From positions 1,922,001 to 1,986,000 of the forward strand of contig NZ_JADJTF010000001.1 of the NCBI RefSeq assembly GCF_016711335.1: a stretch of 64,000 nt of DNA, written 5' to 3'. Shown piece by piece: positions 36,889 to 45,351 of the stretch (position 1 is its first letter; each line of letters begins with the position of its first letter). The translations under genes were made by a program, and so were the position numbers. Under the pieces are notes generated by a model. The model was not told the origin of the DNA. It saw nothing but the letters and a program-made list of their open reading frames with translations, and ran no database searches. This DNA comes from Thiofilum sp. Lineage in GTDB: Bacteria; Pseudomonadota; Gammaproteobacteria; Thiotrichales; Thiotrichaceae.

Positions 36889-39498
36889 CTAAGCGGCGTT
36901 CGATTCCAAGAAATCTTGGGCAAAACGTTGCAGTACACCACCCGCTTTATACACTCGTACTTCCGCAGCGGTATCTAAACGGCATTTGACCGGAATACGC
37001 ACGGTCTCGCCATTTTTGCGATGCATGACTACGGTTAGGTTAGTGCGTGGGGCAATTTCGCCTTCTACATCAAAGGTTTCTGTACCGTCGATGTTGTAAG
37101 TTTTGCGAGTTTCGCCCGCTTTAAATTCCAGCGGTAATACGCCCATACCGACTAAGTTAGTCCGGTGAATACGCTCAAAACCTTCCGCCACAATCGCTTC
37201 TACACCCGCTAAACGCACGCCTTTAGCTGCCCAGTCACGGCTGGAGCCTTGACCGTAGTCAGCACCGGCGATAATGATCAGGTTTTGCTTGCGATTCATA
37301 TAGGTTTCAATCGCTTCCCACATACGCATCACTTGACCGTCTGGCTCAACACGGGCGAGTGAACCTTTCTTCACTTGACCATCAACAATTGCCATTTCAT
37401 TGACTAATTGTGGGTTAGCAAAAGTAGCGCGTTGTGCGGTTAAGTGATCACCACGATGCGTGGCGTAAGAGTTGAAGTCTTCTTCCGGTAAGCCCATTTT
37501 TGCCAAGTATTCACCTGCCGCACTGTTTAGCAGAATGGCATTAGAAGGTGATAAATGGTCAGTGGTGATATTGTCTGGCAGAACCGCTAATGGACGCATA
37601 CCTTTTAAAGTACGCTCACCCGCCAATGCACCTTCCCAATAAGGGGGGCGACGGATATAAGTCGACATAGGGCGCCAGTCGTATAAAGGACTAGCCGCTT
37701 CTTCCACCTTGCCCAAATCAAACATCGGAATGTAAATTTGTTTGAATTGCTCAGGTTTAACGGATTTCGCAACAATTGCGTCGATTTCTTCGTCAGACGG
37801 CCAAATATCTTTTAGCTTAATGGAATTGCCTTGGGCATCAGCACCTAGCACATCATTTTCAATATCAAAACGCATCGTACCGGCAATGGCATAAGCGACA
37901 ACCAAGGGCGGTGAAGCTAAGAACGCTTGTTTCGCATAGGGGTGAATACGACCGTCAAAGTTACGATTACCTGACAACACCGCAGTAGCGTATAAGTCGC
38001 GGTCAATGATTTCTTGCTGGATCTTGGGGTCTAATGCGCCCGACATACCGTTACAGGTGGTGCACGCAAACGCCACAATACCAAAGCCTAACTTTTCCAG
38101 CTCAGGTAGTAAACCTGCTTCTTTCAAATACAACTCAGCCACTTTAGAGCCGGGGGCAAATGACGATTTCACCCAAGGCTTACGCACTAAGCCTAGTTCA
38201 TTAGCTTTCTTAGCTAATAAGCCTGCTGATACCACGTTGCGAGGATTAGAAGTATTGGTGCAGGAGGTAATCGCCGCAATAATTACAGCACCGTCTGGTA
38301 ATAAACCTTGTGCTTCTTCTTGCTTCGCAGACGCTAATTTAGCCTCATCCGCAATACCGCGCTCTTGTAAAGCTGAAGTCGGTAAGCGCTTGTGTGGGTT
38401 AGAAGGGCCTGCCATATTACGCACGACGGTAGAGAGATCAAACTCAAGCACGCGTGGATATTGGGCATTTTTCAGCGCATCTGCCCACAAACCAGTGGTT
38501 TTGGCATAGTTTTCAACTAATGCTACTTGCTCTGGTTCACGACCAGTCAGTTTCAAGTAGTCAATGGTTTGTTGGTCGATGTAGAACATCGCAGCCGTCG
38601 CGCCATATTCAGGGCACATATTAGAAATGGTCGCACGATCACCAATCGAGAGGCTATCCGCACCGTCACCAAAGAATTCTACATAAGCACCGACCACGCG
38701 CTCTTTACGTAAAAACTCGGTCAACGCTAATACGATGTCGGTCGCGGTAATACCGGGTTGACGTTTGCCCGTGAGTTTCACACCCACGATGTCAGGTAGA
38801 CGCATCATGGAAGGATGACCGAGCATAACGGTTTCGGCTTCTAAACCACCCACGCCGATGGCAATAACGCCTAATGCATCAACGTGTGGCGTGTGTGAGT
38901 CAGTCCCTACGCAAGTATCGGGAAAGGCAACACCGTCACGCGCTTGAATCACCGGAGACATTTTCTCCAAGTTGATTTGATGCATAATGCCATTACCGGC
39001 TGGAATCACGTCCACATTTTTAAACGCGGTCTTAGTCCACTCGATAAAGTGGAAACGGTCTTCATTACGACGATCTTCGACTTCACGATTTTTGCGGAAT
39101 GCTTCGGGATCAAATCCACCGTACTCAACCGCTAATGAATGGTCGACAATTAATTGGGTAGGTACAACAGGGTTCACCTTAGCAGGGTCGCCACCTTTAT
39201 CGGCAATCGCATCACGTAAGCCCGCTAAATCGACTAATGCCGTTTGACCTAAAATGTCATGGCATACCACACGAGCGGGATACCAAGGAAAGTCTAAATC
39301 TTGGCGACGTTCAATTAATTGCTTTAAAGAGTCAGTCAGCGCTTCAGGTTCACAACGACGCACTAATTGCTCGGCTAGTACGCGTGAAGTATAGGGTAGG
39401 GTGTCATAAGCCCCTGCTTGGATAGCTTCGACAGCAGCACGGGTATCAAAGTAGTCTAAGTTCGTGCCCGCTAGCGGTTTACGGTAGTTTGTATTCAT
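36889..39498 (-). CDS. acnD: 2-methylcitrate dehydratase, Fe-S (aconitase-type) AcnD
   Basis: Dehydrates 2-methylcitrate to a 2-methylaconitate isomer that PrpF converts onward. The 869-residue aconitase-superfamily enzyme has the cluster cysteines in AITSCTNTSNPRN and FACTTCNGMSGAL, substrate-binding GADYGQGSSRDWAAKG and DSHTPHVDALGV. It is flanked by prpC upstream and prpF downstream, which distinguishes it from housekeeping aconitase. The Shine-Dalgarno is weak, and palindromic repeats lie on both sides of the gene. Confidence 0.95.
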   Translation of the reverse strand: MNTNYRKPLAGTNLDYFDTRAAVEAIQAGAYDTLPYTSRVLAEQLVRRCEPEALTDSLKQLIERRQDLDFPWYPARVVCHDILGQTALVDLAGLRDAIADKGGDPAKVNPVVPTQLIVDHSLAVEYGGFDPEAFRKNREVEDRRNEDRFHFIEWTKTAFKNVDVIPAGNGIMHQINLEKMSPVIQARDGVAFPDTCVGTDSHTPHVDALGVIAIGVGGLEAETVMLGHPSMMRLPDIVGVKLTGKRQPGITATDIVLALTEFLRKERVVGAYVEFFGDGADSLSIGDRATISNMCPEYGATAAMFYIDQQTIDYLKLTGREPEQVALVENYAKTTGLWADALKNAQYPRVLEFDLSTVVRNMAGPSNPHKRLPTSALQERGIADEAKLASAKQEEAQGLLPDGAVIIAAITSCTNTSNPRNVVSAGLLAKKANELGLVRKPWVKSSFAPGSKVAELYLKEAGLLPELEKLGFGIVAFACTTCNGMSGALDPKIQQEIIDRDLYATAVLSGNRNFDGRIHPYAKQAFLASPPLVVAYAIAGTMRFDIENDVLGADAQGNSIKLKDIWPSDEEIDAIVAKSVKPEQFKQIYIPMFDLGKVEEAASPLYDWRPMSTYIRRPPYWEGALAGERTLKGMRPLAVLPDNITTDHLSPSNAILLNSAAGEYLAKMGLPEEDFNSYATHRGDHLTAQRATFANPQLVNEMAIVDGQVKKGSLARVEPDGQVMRMWEAIETYMNRKQNLIIIAGADYGQGSSRDWAAKGVRLAGVEAIVAEGFERIHRTNLVGMGVLPLEFKAGETRKTYNIDGTETFDVEGEIAPRTNLTVVMHRKNGETVRIPVKCRLDTAAEVRVYKAGGVLQRFAQDFLESNAA

Positions 39499-39518
39499 AG
39501 GTATTCAAATTCTATTAG

Positions 39519-39634
39519 GTTTTAACCCCTCCCTAGCCCACCCTTTATCAAAGGAGGAGAGCGGGAGATCTAGCTTATACACTTCAAGCTCCCTGCCCCC
39601 CTTGTGGGGGAAGGGCTGGGGAAGGGGGGAAATA
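39519..39634. repeat. G/C-rich palindromic repeat between prpC and acnD
   Basis: The segment contains CCCTCCCTAGCCCACCCTTT near its left end and the inverted counterpart GGGGGAAGGGCTGGGGAAGG near the right, with an internal CCCCCTTGTGGGGG palindrome. It belongs to the same general class as the element at 36773-36886 and also sits between two genes of the prp operon. Confidence 0.7.
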
Positions 39635-39636
39635 AA

Positions 39637-40785
39637 TTACTTGCGCTCGTTCAGTGGAGTCCATGTCAGGTTTTCTGGCCCTACATAATTCGCACTAGGA
39701 CGAATAATCTTGCCGTCTTGACGCTGTTCAATCACATGTGCTCCCCAGCCTGTTACCCGTGCAATCACAAAAATCGGGGTAAACATATCGGTGGGAACAC
39801 CCATTTGGTTGTAAGACACAGCGGAGAACCAGTCGAGATTCGGGAACATCTTTTTCACGTCCCACATCACGCTTTCTAGGCGCTCAGCCACATTGAACAT
39901 AGTCATATCGCCATTTTCTTCTGACAGGCGTTTGGCTACGTTTTTAATCACCACATTGCGCGGGTCAGCAATGGTGTATACCGGATGACCAAAACCAATC
40001 ACGATTTCCTTATTGGCGACGCGCTCACGAATATCAGCCTCGGCTTGATCGGCTGAGCGATAGCGGCTTTGAATACGGAAGGCTACTTCATTAGCGCCCC
40101 CATGTTTTGGGCCACGTAATGCACCAATAGATCCGGTAATACAGGAGTAAATATCCGAGTTAGTCCCTGCAATCACGCGGGAAGTAAAGGTTGAGGCATT
40201 AAATTCATGCTCAGCGTAAAGAATCAATGAGGTGTGCATAGCACGTACCCACGACGCTTTAGGTCTGACTCCGTGCAGCAAATGTAGAAAATGTCCGCCT
40301 ACGGTTTCTTCTTCACTTTCCACCACAATACGTTTGCCATTGATAGCAAAGTGATACCAGTAGAGCAGCATGGAGCCAAAACTAGCCACTAAACGATCTA
40401 ATATATTGCGTGCTTCTGCTTCGGGGTGATGTTCGTGTTCGGGTAAGCAAGTGCCTAATACCGAACAACCGGTGCGCATAACATCCATCGGATGCGCTGA
40501 AGGAGGTAACGCTTCTAAGGCAGCTTTCACGGGTTGAGGTAAACCACGTAGGCTTTTAAGTTTGGCTTTATAAGCTTTCAGCTCAGCTGCATTGGGTAGT
40601 GCACCATGAATAATCAGATAAGCAATTTCTTCAAATTCGGCTTGGTCAGCAAAATCGAGAATGTCATAGCCACGATAGTGTAGGTCATTACCCGTGCGCC
40701 CTACCGTACAGATAGCAGTATTACCTGCTGCTGTACCGGAAAGAGCTACTGATTTTTTAGCTTTAGGGAGTACTTGTTCAGACAT
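39637..40785 (-). CDS. prpC: 2-methylcitrate synthase
   Basis: Condenses propionyl-CoA with oxaloacetate to 2-methylcitrate. The 382-residue citrate-synthase fold shows the short N-terminus of type II enzymes, [16 protein letters not shown] with catalytic histidine, [14 protein letters not shown] and the aspartate region [16 protein letters not shown]. It is between prpB (11 bp upstream) and acnD. Gene order and the absence of an N-terminal extension favour methylcitrate over citrate synthase. Confidence 0.95.
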   Translation of the reverse strand: MSEQVLPKAKKSVALSGTAAGNTAICTVGRTGNDLHYRGYDILDFADQAEFEEIAYLIIHGALPNAAELKAYKAKLKSLRGLPQPVKAALEALPPSAHPMDVMRTGCSVLGTCLPEHEHHPEAEARNILDRLVASFGSMLLYWYHFAINGKRIVVESEEETVGGHFLHLLHGVRPKASWVRAMHTSLILYAEHEFNASTFTSRVIAGTNSDIYSCITGSIGALRGPKHGGANEVAFRIQSRYRSADQAEADIRERVANKEIVIGFGHPVYTIADPRNVVIKNVAKRLSEENGDMTMFNVAERLESVMWDVKKMFPNLDWFSAVSYNQMGVPTDMFTPIFVIARVTGWGAHVIEQRQDGKIIRPSANYVGPENLTWTPLNERK

Positions 40786-40796
40786 GGTGAGACCCT

Positions 40797-41687
40797 TTAT
40801 TCAGCCCCTTGTTTGGCAAATAATTCATCGAGTTTTTGTTCGTAAGCGTGATAACCGATGGTGTCATATAGCTCCATACGGGTTTGCATAGTATCGACTA
40901 CATTCTTTTGTGAGCCGTCTTGCAGAATATGGGTATAGACATTCTCTGCCGCTTTAGCCATAGCGCGGAAAGCAGACAGTGGGTACAGCACTAATTTCAC
41001 GCCCACACTAGCGAGTTCCTCAGTGGTATAAAGGGGGGTCGCACCGAATTCAGTGATATTCGCTAATACCGGAACATTTACTGCTTTGGTGAATTCAGCG
41101 TATTGCTCTAATTTGTTCATGGCTTCGGGGAAAATCATGTCCGCGCCCGCTTCCACACACGCCATCGCACGATCAATCGCGGATTGCATCCCCTCGACCG
41201 CTAAGGCATCAGTACGCGCCATAATCACAAAGCTGGCATCATGACGTGCATCAACCGCTGCTTTCACCCGATCCACCATTTCAGACAGGCTCACAATGGC
41301 TTTATTAGGACGATGACCGCAACGCTTTTGCATCACTTGGTCTTCAATATGAAAGCCGCCTGCGCCTGCTTGAATCACTTCACGAGTAGCACGCGCAATA
41401 TTGAATGCACCGCCCCAGCCGGTATCAATGTCGACTAATAGGGGTAGAGTAGTAACCGCAGTAATGCGCTTAATGTCTTCAACCACATCGTGCAGGGTGG
41501 TAATGCCAAGATCGGGAATACCGAGTGAAGAGGCTGCTACACCACCACCGGATAAATACAGGGCTTTGTGTCCTACCTTTTCAGCAATAATCGCACTATT
41601 AGCAGTAACCGCGCCTACGACTTGCAGGGGATTATTGTCAATGACCGCTTGGCGTAATTTTTGACCGGGAGTAAGTTTCTGTGTCAT
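40797..41687 (-). CDS. prpB: 2-methylisocitrate lyase
   Basis: Cleaves 2-methylisocitrate to pyruvate and succinate, the last step of the methylcitrate cycle. The 296-residue isocitrate-lyase-family barrel has [15 protein letters not shown], the catalytic-loop cysteine in [10 protein letters not shown] and [11 protein letters not shown]. Its start overlaps the gntR stop by 4 bp, indicating a single transcript. Confidence 0.95.
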   Translation of the reverse strand: MTQKLTPGQKLRQAVIDNNPLQVVGAVTANSAIIAEKVGHKALYLSGGGVAASSLGIPDLGITTLHDVVEDIKRITAVTTLPLLVDIDTGWGGAFNIARATREVIQAGAGGFHIEDQVMQKRCGHRPNKAIVSLSEMVDRVKAAVDARHDASFVIMARTDALAVEGMQSAIDRAMACVEAGADMIFPEAMNKLEQYAEFTKAVNVPVLANITEFGATPLYTTEELASVGVKLVLYPLSAFRAMAKAAENVYTHILQDGSQKNVVDTMQTRMELYDTIGYHAYEQKLDELFAKQGAE

Positions 41688-42367
41688 GGCTTGTGCTCTT
41701 CCTCATCCATCAGTTCACTAATACTTTTCCACGCACCGCTGATGTGGCGACGCATGAGTAACTCTGCGAGTTCGCCATCGCGGTTGGCGATAGCGTCTGC
41801 AATCTGGCGATGTTGCTGTAGTGCGGGTCTGGTACGTTGTGCCATACGGCTAGTGCGATAACGGCACATGCGTAACAGGTGGTAAAGCTCATGGGCAAGT
41901 AGGTCAATCAGCATTTGATTCCGACTGCCCAAGGCGATGTGGTAATGAAAGTCGAAGTCGCTTTCACTTTGTATGTATTGTGTACTATCACTAGCGGCAA
42001 TTTGTTGTTCATGCCGATCTAGTAATTCATGCAGGAGGCGAATTTCGCCTTCACTCATATGTTCAGCGGCCATGCGGCACGCCATCCCTTCTAAGGCTTC
42101 GCGCACACGGTAGAGCTCACCCATACGGGTTTTATTGAGCTGGACTACACGTGCTCCGGCGTGGGGGATGCGCTGAACTAAACGCATACCTTCTAACTGA
42201 CGTAGTGCTTCACGTAAGGGGCCACGACTAATGCCGTACCGATTAGCTAAATCGGTTTCACTCAGTTTTTGACCCTGACTGAGCTCTCCTGTGATGATGG
42301 CTTGAGTCAAGCGTAAAGACGCACGATCAGATAGCGTTCTTTCCTCATCTAGCGGTTTGGTGCTCAT
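41684..42367 (-). CDS. GntR/FadR-family (FCD) transcriptional regulator of the prp operon
   Basis: A 227-residue regulator with an N-terminal winged HTH ([33 protein letters not shown]) and a C-terminal FCD effector domain with metal/ligand histidines (residues ~70-215). It is the first gene of the operon, so it is probably autoregulated and senses methylcitrate or a related intermediate (inferred). Two TTGTTRACAA palindromes lie in the 100 bp upstream. It replaces the sigma-54 PrpR of enterics. Confidence 0.9.
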   Translation of the reverse strand: MSTKPLDEERTLSDRASLRLTQAIITGELSQGQKLSETDLANRYGISRGPLREALRQLEGMRLVQRIPHAGARVVQLNKTRMGELYRVREALEGMACRMAAEHMSEGEIRLLHELLDRHEQQIAASDSTQYIQSESDFDFHYHIALGSRNQMLIDLLAHELYHLLRMCRYRTSRMAQRTRPALQQHRQIADAIANRDGELAELLMRRHISGAWKSISELMDEEEHKP

Positions 42368-42385
42368 TGATAGGTCGCCTATTCT

Positions 42386-42397
42386 ATTGTTGACAAT
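42386..42397. promoter_or_regulatory. Candidate GntR operator 1
   Basis: ATTGT-TG-ACAAT, a palindrome 19 bp before the gntR ATG. It fits the TTGTnnACAA form typical for FCD-type GntR regulators. Binding at this place would block the prp promoter. Confidence 0.5.
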
Positions 42398-42446
42398 CCT
42401 GCGCTAGAGCATACCATTTTCTAACATAAATGGAAGAAAAAATATG

Positions 42447-42462
42447 TTTTTGTTAACAAAAA
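42447..42462. promoter_or_regulatory. Candidate GntR operator 2
   Basis: TTTTTGTTAACAAAAA is a perfect 16-bp palindrome about 60 bp farther upstream. It shares the TTGTTRACAA core with operator 1, suggesting two sites for one regulator. Confidence 0.45.
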
Positions 42463-42514
42463 AGGTTTGTAAGGGAGTTTTTGAGCAAATATTACTGAAC
42501 TATAAAGAACTAGC

Positions 42515-42547
42515 CCCTTGTAGTGAGGATGGAATCAACTACAAGGG
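42515..42547 (-). terminator. Hairpin downstream of the caspase operon
   Basis: CCCTTGTAGT and ACTACAAGGG form a perfect 10-bp stem around a 13-nt loop, 48 bp beyond the stop of the last metacaspase gene. Only a weak T-rich tail follows on the minus strand, so terminator function is uncertain. Confidence 0.5.
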
Positions 42548-42594
42548 TAAGATTAAGTGAACCATGAGAGCTTAGAAGTGATTAGTAGTTAGGA

Positions 42595-43479
42595 TTAAAT
42601 AGTGAATGGTTTTTGTTGCTCAAATATTGGATTACTAGCCCCTTCAAGGAGGTATTGGGGCGTTTGATCCCAATTTTGAGGAATCAATTGAGTTATTTGA
42701 TTCAAGAGTTGCTGATAAGTGCCATTAAAATGACCGTTGTTCCAGACCTGTAGTAATCTTTTAGTAAATACGCCTGATGGATGTGGATCATCAGGATAGG
42801 CATCGCCAGAGAGTTGAGTATCTTGACAAGCAGCGAGTTGAATTAATGAGGCTTTAAGTTTGTTGTTCGCTTTGACAAAGTCACGATTCTTGTACCAAGC
42901 TTCATCATAATCTGTTTGGTTTAGTTGGGTGATTTGCATAGCTTTGTCTAAACCTAAGCCACGCGCTGGGGGCATGGTGGTTTCGAGTGCTTTGTAATTA
43001 GATTCAGCATGGCAACAATCAGCTATATAAAGAATACGTACTCCCTCGGCAAAGTGAGCGAGTTGTGCAAATAACTCATCATCCCAATACATGCGATCAT
43101 ATAGACATAGGGTTTCATCTTTGGGACCTTCTGACCAAAATAGGTCTATTTTGGTTTTAGGATCTTGTCCTTGGTAGCTAACCCCTTCTTTGGTAGGTTC
43201 GTCTACGCTTTTATCCCATATCTGTGCGCCGTGACCGGAATAGCTTAGGAGAAAAATGTCACCTGCTTTAAGCTGATTAACAGCGTGTTTGATGGCGGCA
43301 ATGACATTGCGAGTAGTAGCCTCCTCGGTCAGTAATAGAGTGCTGCTAAATCCTTTAGCCTTAGCTATCGCTTGCATAGCTTTGGCGTCGTTCTCGCAAC
43401 CGTAAAGTTGTCCATCTTCACCGTAGTGGTTAGGATCTATGGTATTTAAACCAAGGTGTAGCGATATTCCTTTTGGCAT
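42595..43479 (-). CDS. Metacaspase-type (C14) peptidase, short form
   Basis: A 294-residue cysteine peptidase of the prokaryotic caspase clan. The fold begins GISLHLGLNTIDPNHYG. The catalytic dyad is His83 in SYSGHGAQ and Cys156 in IADCCHAES. LIQLAACQDTQLSGDA and a C-terminal HPSGVFTKRLLQVW complete the p10-like part. There is no signal peptide or extra domain. It is the last gene of a four-gene operon with a second metacaspase, a CHAT protease and a small Cys-rich protein. Metacaspases cut after Arg/Lys; the target is unknown. AAAGGAGC precedes the ATG. Confidence 0.88.
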   Translation of the reverse strand: MPKGISLHLGLNTIDPNHYGEDGQLYGCENDAKAMQAIAKAKGFSSTLLLTEEATTRNVIAAIKHAVNQLKAGDIFLLSYSGHGAQIWDKSVDEPTKEGVSYQGQDPKTKIDLFWSEGPKDETLCLYDRMYWDDELFAQLAHFAEGVRILYIADCCHAESNYKALETTMPPARGLGLDKAMQITQLNQTDYDEAWYKNRDFVKANNKLKASLIQLAACQDTQLSGDAYPDDPHPSGVFTKRLLQVWNNGHFNGTYQQLLNQITQLIPQNWDQTPQYLLEGASNPIFEQQKPFTI

Positions 43480-43516
43480 GATGTGCTCCTTTTATTAGAA
43501 AAATTTTAAATTACGT

Positions 43517-43969
43517 TTAGCAACAAACATAAACAGGCTGATCTTCTGGGCAGTTCTTACATTTTTTTCTCCCACCATTACAAGGGTTACTTGTTAATTG
43601 GCGCGTAGATATAATAGCTGTAGATAGGTAGAGATTATCGATAACATCTTTGGGAATAATTGGATTGTTCGTTTCAGGGTTAGTATACTGGGCATAAATA
43701 AATTTTTTTACTCGGTTTTCTGTTTTTTGCATTATTTCTGAAAGAGCAGTAGAAAAGTCATCAGTAGTGATAAAACTTGGAATTTTCAAATGAGTATTAA
43801 ATACTTTATCATTATAGTATATTTCTTTAATTCTAAACTTTTCTAAAATTTCTGGATATTTGTCATACTCCTTCACGACTTGTTGAAAGGTATCATTGGT
43901 ATATAAAAATATTTCTGTCCAATCTAATTTATCTAAATTAGCTACATCTTCAGAACAACAGCTAGACAT
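43517..43969 (-). CDS. Small Cys-ended protein of the caspase operon
   Basis: A 150-residue protein not recognised as any family. It begins MSSCCSEDV, has a helical, charged middle (QKTENRVKKFIYAQYTNP) and a basic, cysteine-rich tail (CNGGRKKCKNCPEDQPVYVCC in two halves). The tail includes Arg-Lys-Lys that a metacaspase could cleave. AAAGGAG precedes the ATG. Located between the CHAT and the short metacaspase gene with short gaps, it may be a substrate or effector; this is inference. Confidence 0.65.
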   Translation of the reverse strand: MSSCCSEDVANLDKLDWTEIFLYTNDTFQQVVKEYDKYPEILEKFRIKEIYYNDKVFNTHLKIPSFITTDDFSTALSEIMQKTENRVKKFIYAQYTNPETNNPIIPKDVIDNLYLSTAIISTRQLTSNPCNGGRKKCKNCPEDQPVYVCC

Positions 43970-43987
43970 GCTTATTACTCCTTTACT

Positions 43988-45328
43988 CTATGATTGGTCA
44001 CTAACACATCGAAATCCAATAAATAATTCAGCCGCTTCATTTGTAATACCTGCTTCAGTACTACATTGCTCATATCCGCCTTGATAGTTTCCTCCTTTTA
44101 GAATGGTGGTTTTTGAAGAGGAACTATCTTGTAGTGGATATAAACTCTGTGTCCATTCTGACAGGTTATCATTGAGATTAAATATTTCTGGTACTGTATT
44201 GCTAAAATAACTACCTACTGAGCTTAAAGAGCTACAATGATAATTAGATTTTTTTTCATTTTTTAAACAAGCTATTTCCCATTCCTCAGCCGTTGGCAAG
44301 CGCTTACCCAAAGATTTACAATATTTATCTGCATCTTCCCAGCTAACTTGTGATACTGGAAACATCATTAGGTGCGGTGCAGGCTTTTCATTTATCCAAT
44401 CACTAGGTAAGGATTCTGTTTGTCTAATTTTTTCAATATATTTTAAGTATTGCTTGTTTGTTACTTCATATCTATCCATTAAAAAGCCTTTTATATTTAT
44501 AACGCGTAGGGATTTTCCTAGTTTACCTATTTGGTAGTTACCCGGTTCAATTTTGAAAACCTCTTTATCTAAATCTAATTCTTCATGTATGGCTATTTGT
44601 GTATCAGGGCAGCCCGTTCTTTCTATATAATCATGCCAAAAGTATAGTGGTATTATTATGAGCATAGTTAAAATTGGTACTGCTAGTGTGATTTTTGAGG
44701 AGAGAAAGTTATAAAGTAAAATTGAAAGGTTCTTATTTCCTATAAATATTTTTGCTATGCTTTTATGTGGCTCTTTCGGCTTTATATTTAAGCTTCTAAA
44801 GTGCTTCTTTTTGTCAGAGGCTAGATCTATGGCATTATTACCATAATAGAAAGCCTTTTCAAAGTTATAGTTATGAGATAAATAAGTATAAAAACCTTTG
44901 GAAAAAGCTAGTGCCAATTCATCAGCAATAGTACTCTCCATGCCTATAACATAAGGAATATGATTAGTTAAACTTTTAGCTATATCCTCAGAAAAACAAG
45001 AGTTCAAAATAACACAATGTATGGATTTAGTGGCAAAAATTAAGTTTGCTAATCCTAAGTTTGAAATAAATTTTGAGTTACCATAGTCATCTTCCACATA
45101 TATACCGTTTTTTTCACTATGACCACTAAAGTGTATAATATGAGGTTTTTTGCTAATTAATAGCTCTCTTAAGTCTTGTTCACGAATGGCTGACCTACTG
45201 ATAACAATAAATCCTCTTCTATAATTGCCCTTATCTAAAGTTTCCTGAATCTCTCTAAACTCCTTATCAATACGTAATCCGCTAGTGTCCTTGGGGTTTG
45301 CAGAAATCAGAAGTATGCGTATTTTCAT
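43988..45328 (-). CDS. CHAT protease-TM-FGE/sulfatase-modifying-domain fusion
   Basis: A 446-residue protein. Residues 1-170 are a CHAT (caspase-like) domain with catalytic His70 in HFSGHSEKNG and Cys111 in ILNSCFSED. A transmembrane helix lies near 215-235. Residues 255-446 form a formylglycine-generating-enzyme-like (C-type-lectin-fold) domain: FLMDRYEVTNKQY, PVSQVSWEDADKYCKSLGKR, LPTAEEWEIACL, LKGGNYQGG and GFRCV. The enzyme's usual paired active-site cysteines are not evident, so the FGE domain is probably a binding module. Low GC and weak ribosome-binding site. Middle of the four-gene caspase operon. Confidence 0.82.
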   Translation of the reverse strand: MKIRILLISANPKDTSGLRIDKEFREIQETLDKGNYRRGFIVISRSAIREQDLRELLISKKPHIIHFSGHSEKNGIYVEDDYGNSKFISNLGLANLIFATKSIHCVILNSCFSEDIAKSLTNHIPYVIGMESTIADELALAFSKGFYTYLSHNYNFEKAFYYGNNAIDLASDKKKHFRSLNIKPKEPHKSIAKIFIGNKNLSILLYNFLSSKITLAVPILTMLIIIPLYFWHDYIERTGCPDTQIAIHEELDLDKEVFKIEPGNYQIGKLGKSLRVINIKGFLMDRYEVTNKQYLKYIEKIRQTESLPSDWINEKPAPHLMMFPVSQVSWEDADKYCKSLGKRLPTAEEWEIACLKNEKKSNYHCSSLSSVGSYFSNTVPEIFNLNDNLSEWTQSLYPLQDSSSSKTTILKGGNYQGGYEQCSTEAGITNEAAELFIGFRCVSDQS

Positions 45329-45351
45329 ATTTTACTACTCAAGAGTTTATT

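Noticed and set aside
38006..38509. Open frame antisense to acnD (and similar frames antisense to prpF, prpC, mrcA, uvrB)
   Set aside because: They mirror the codon pattern of strongly supported genes and show no recognisable protein features.
43988..45328. FGE/lectin-like domain considered as a diversity-generating retroelement target
   Set aside because: No reverse transcriptase, template repeat or adenine-biased variable repeat is seen nearby.
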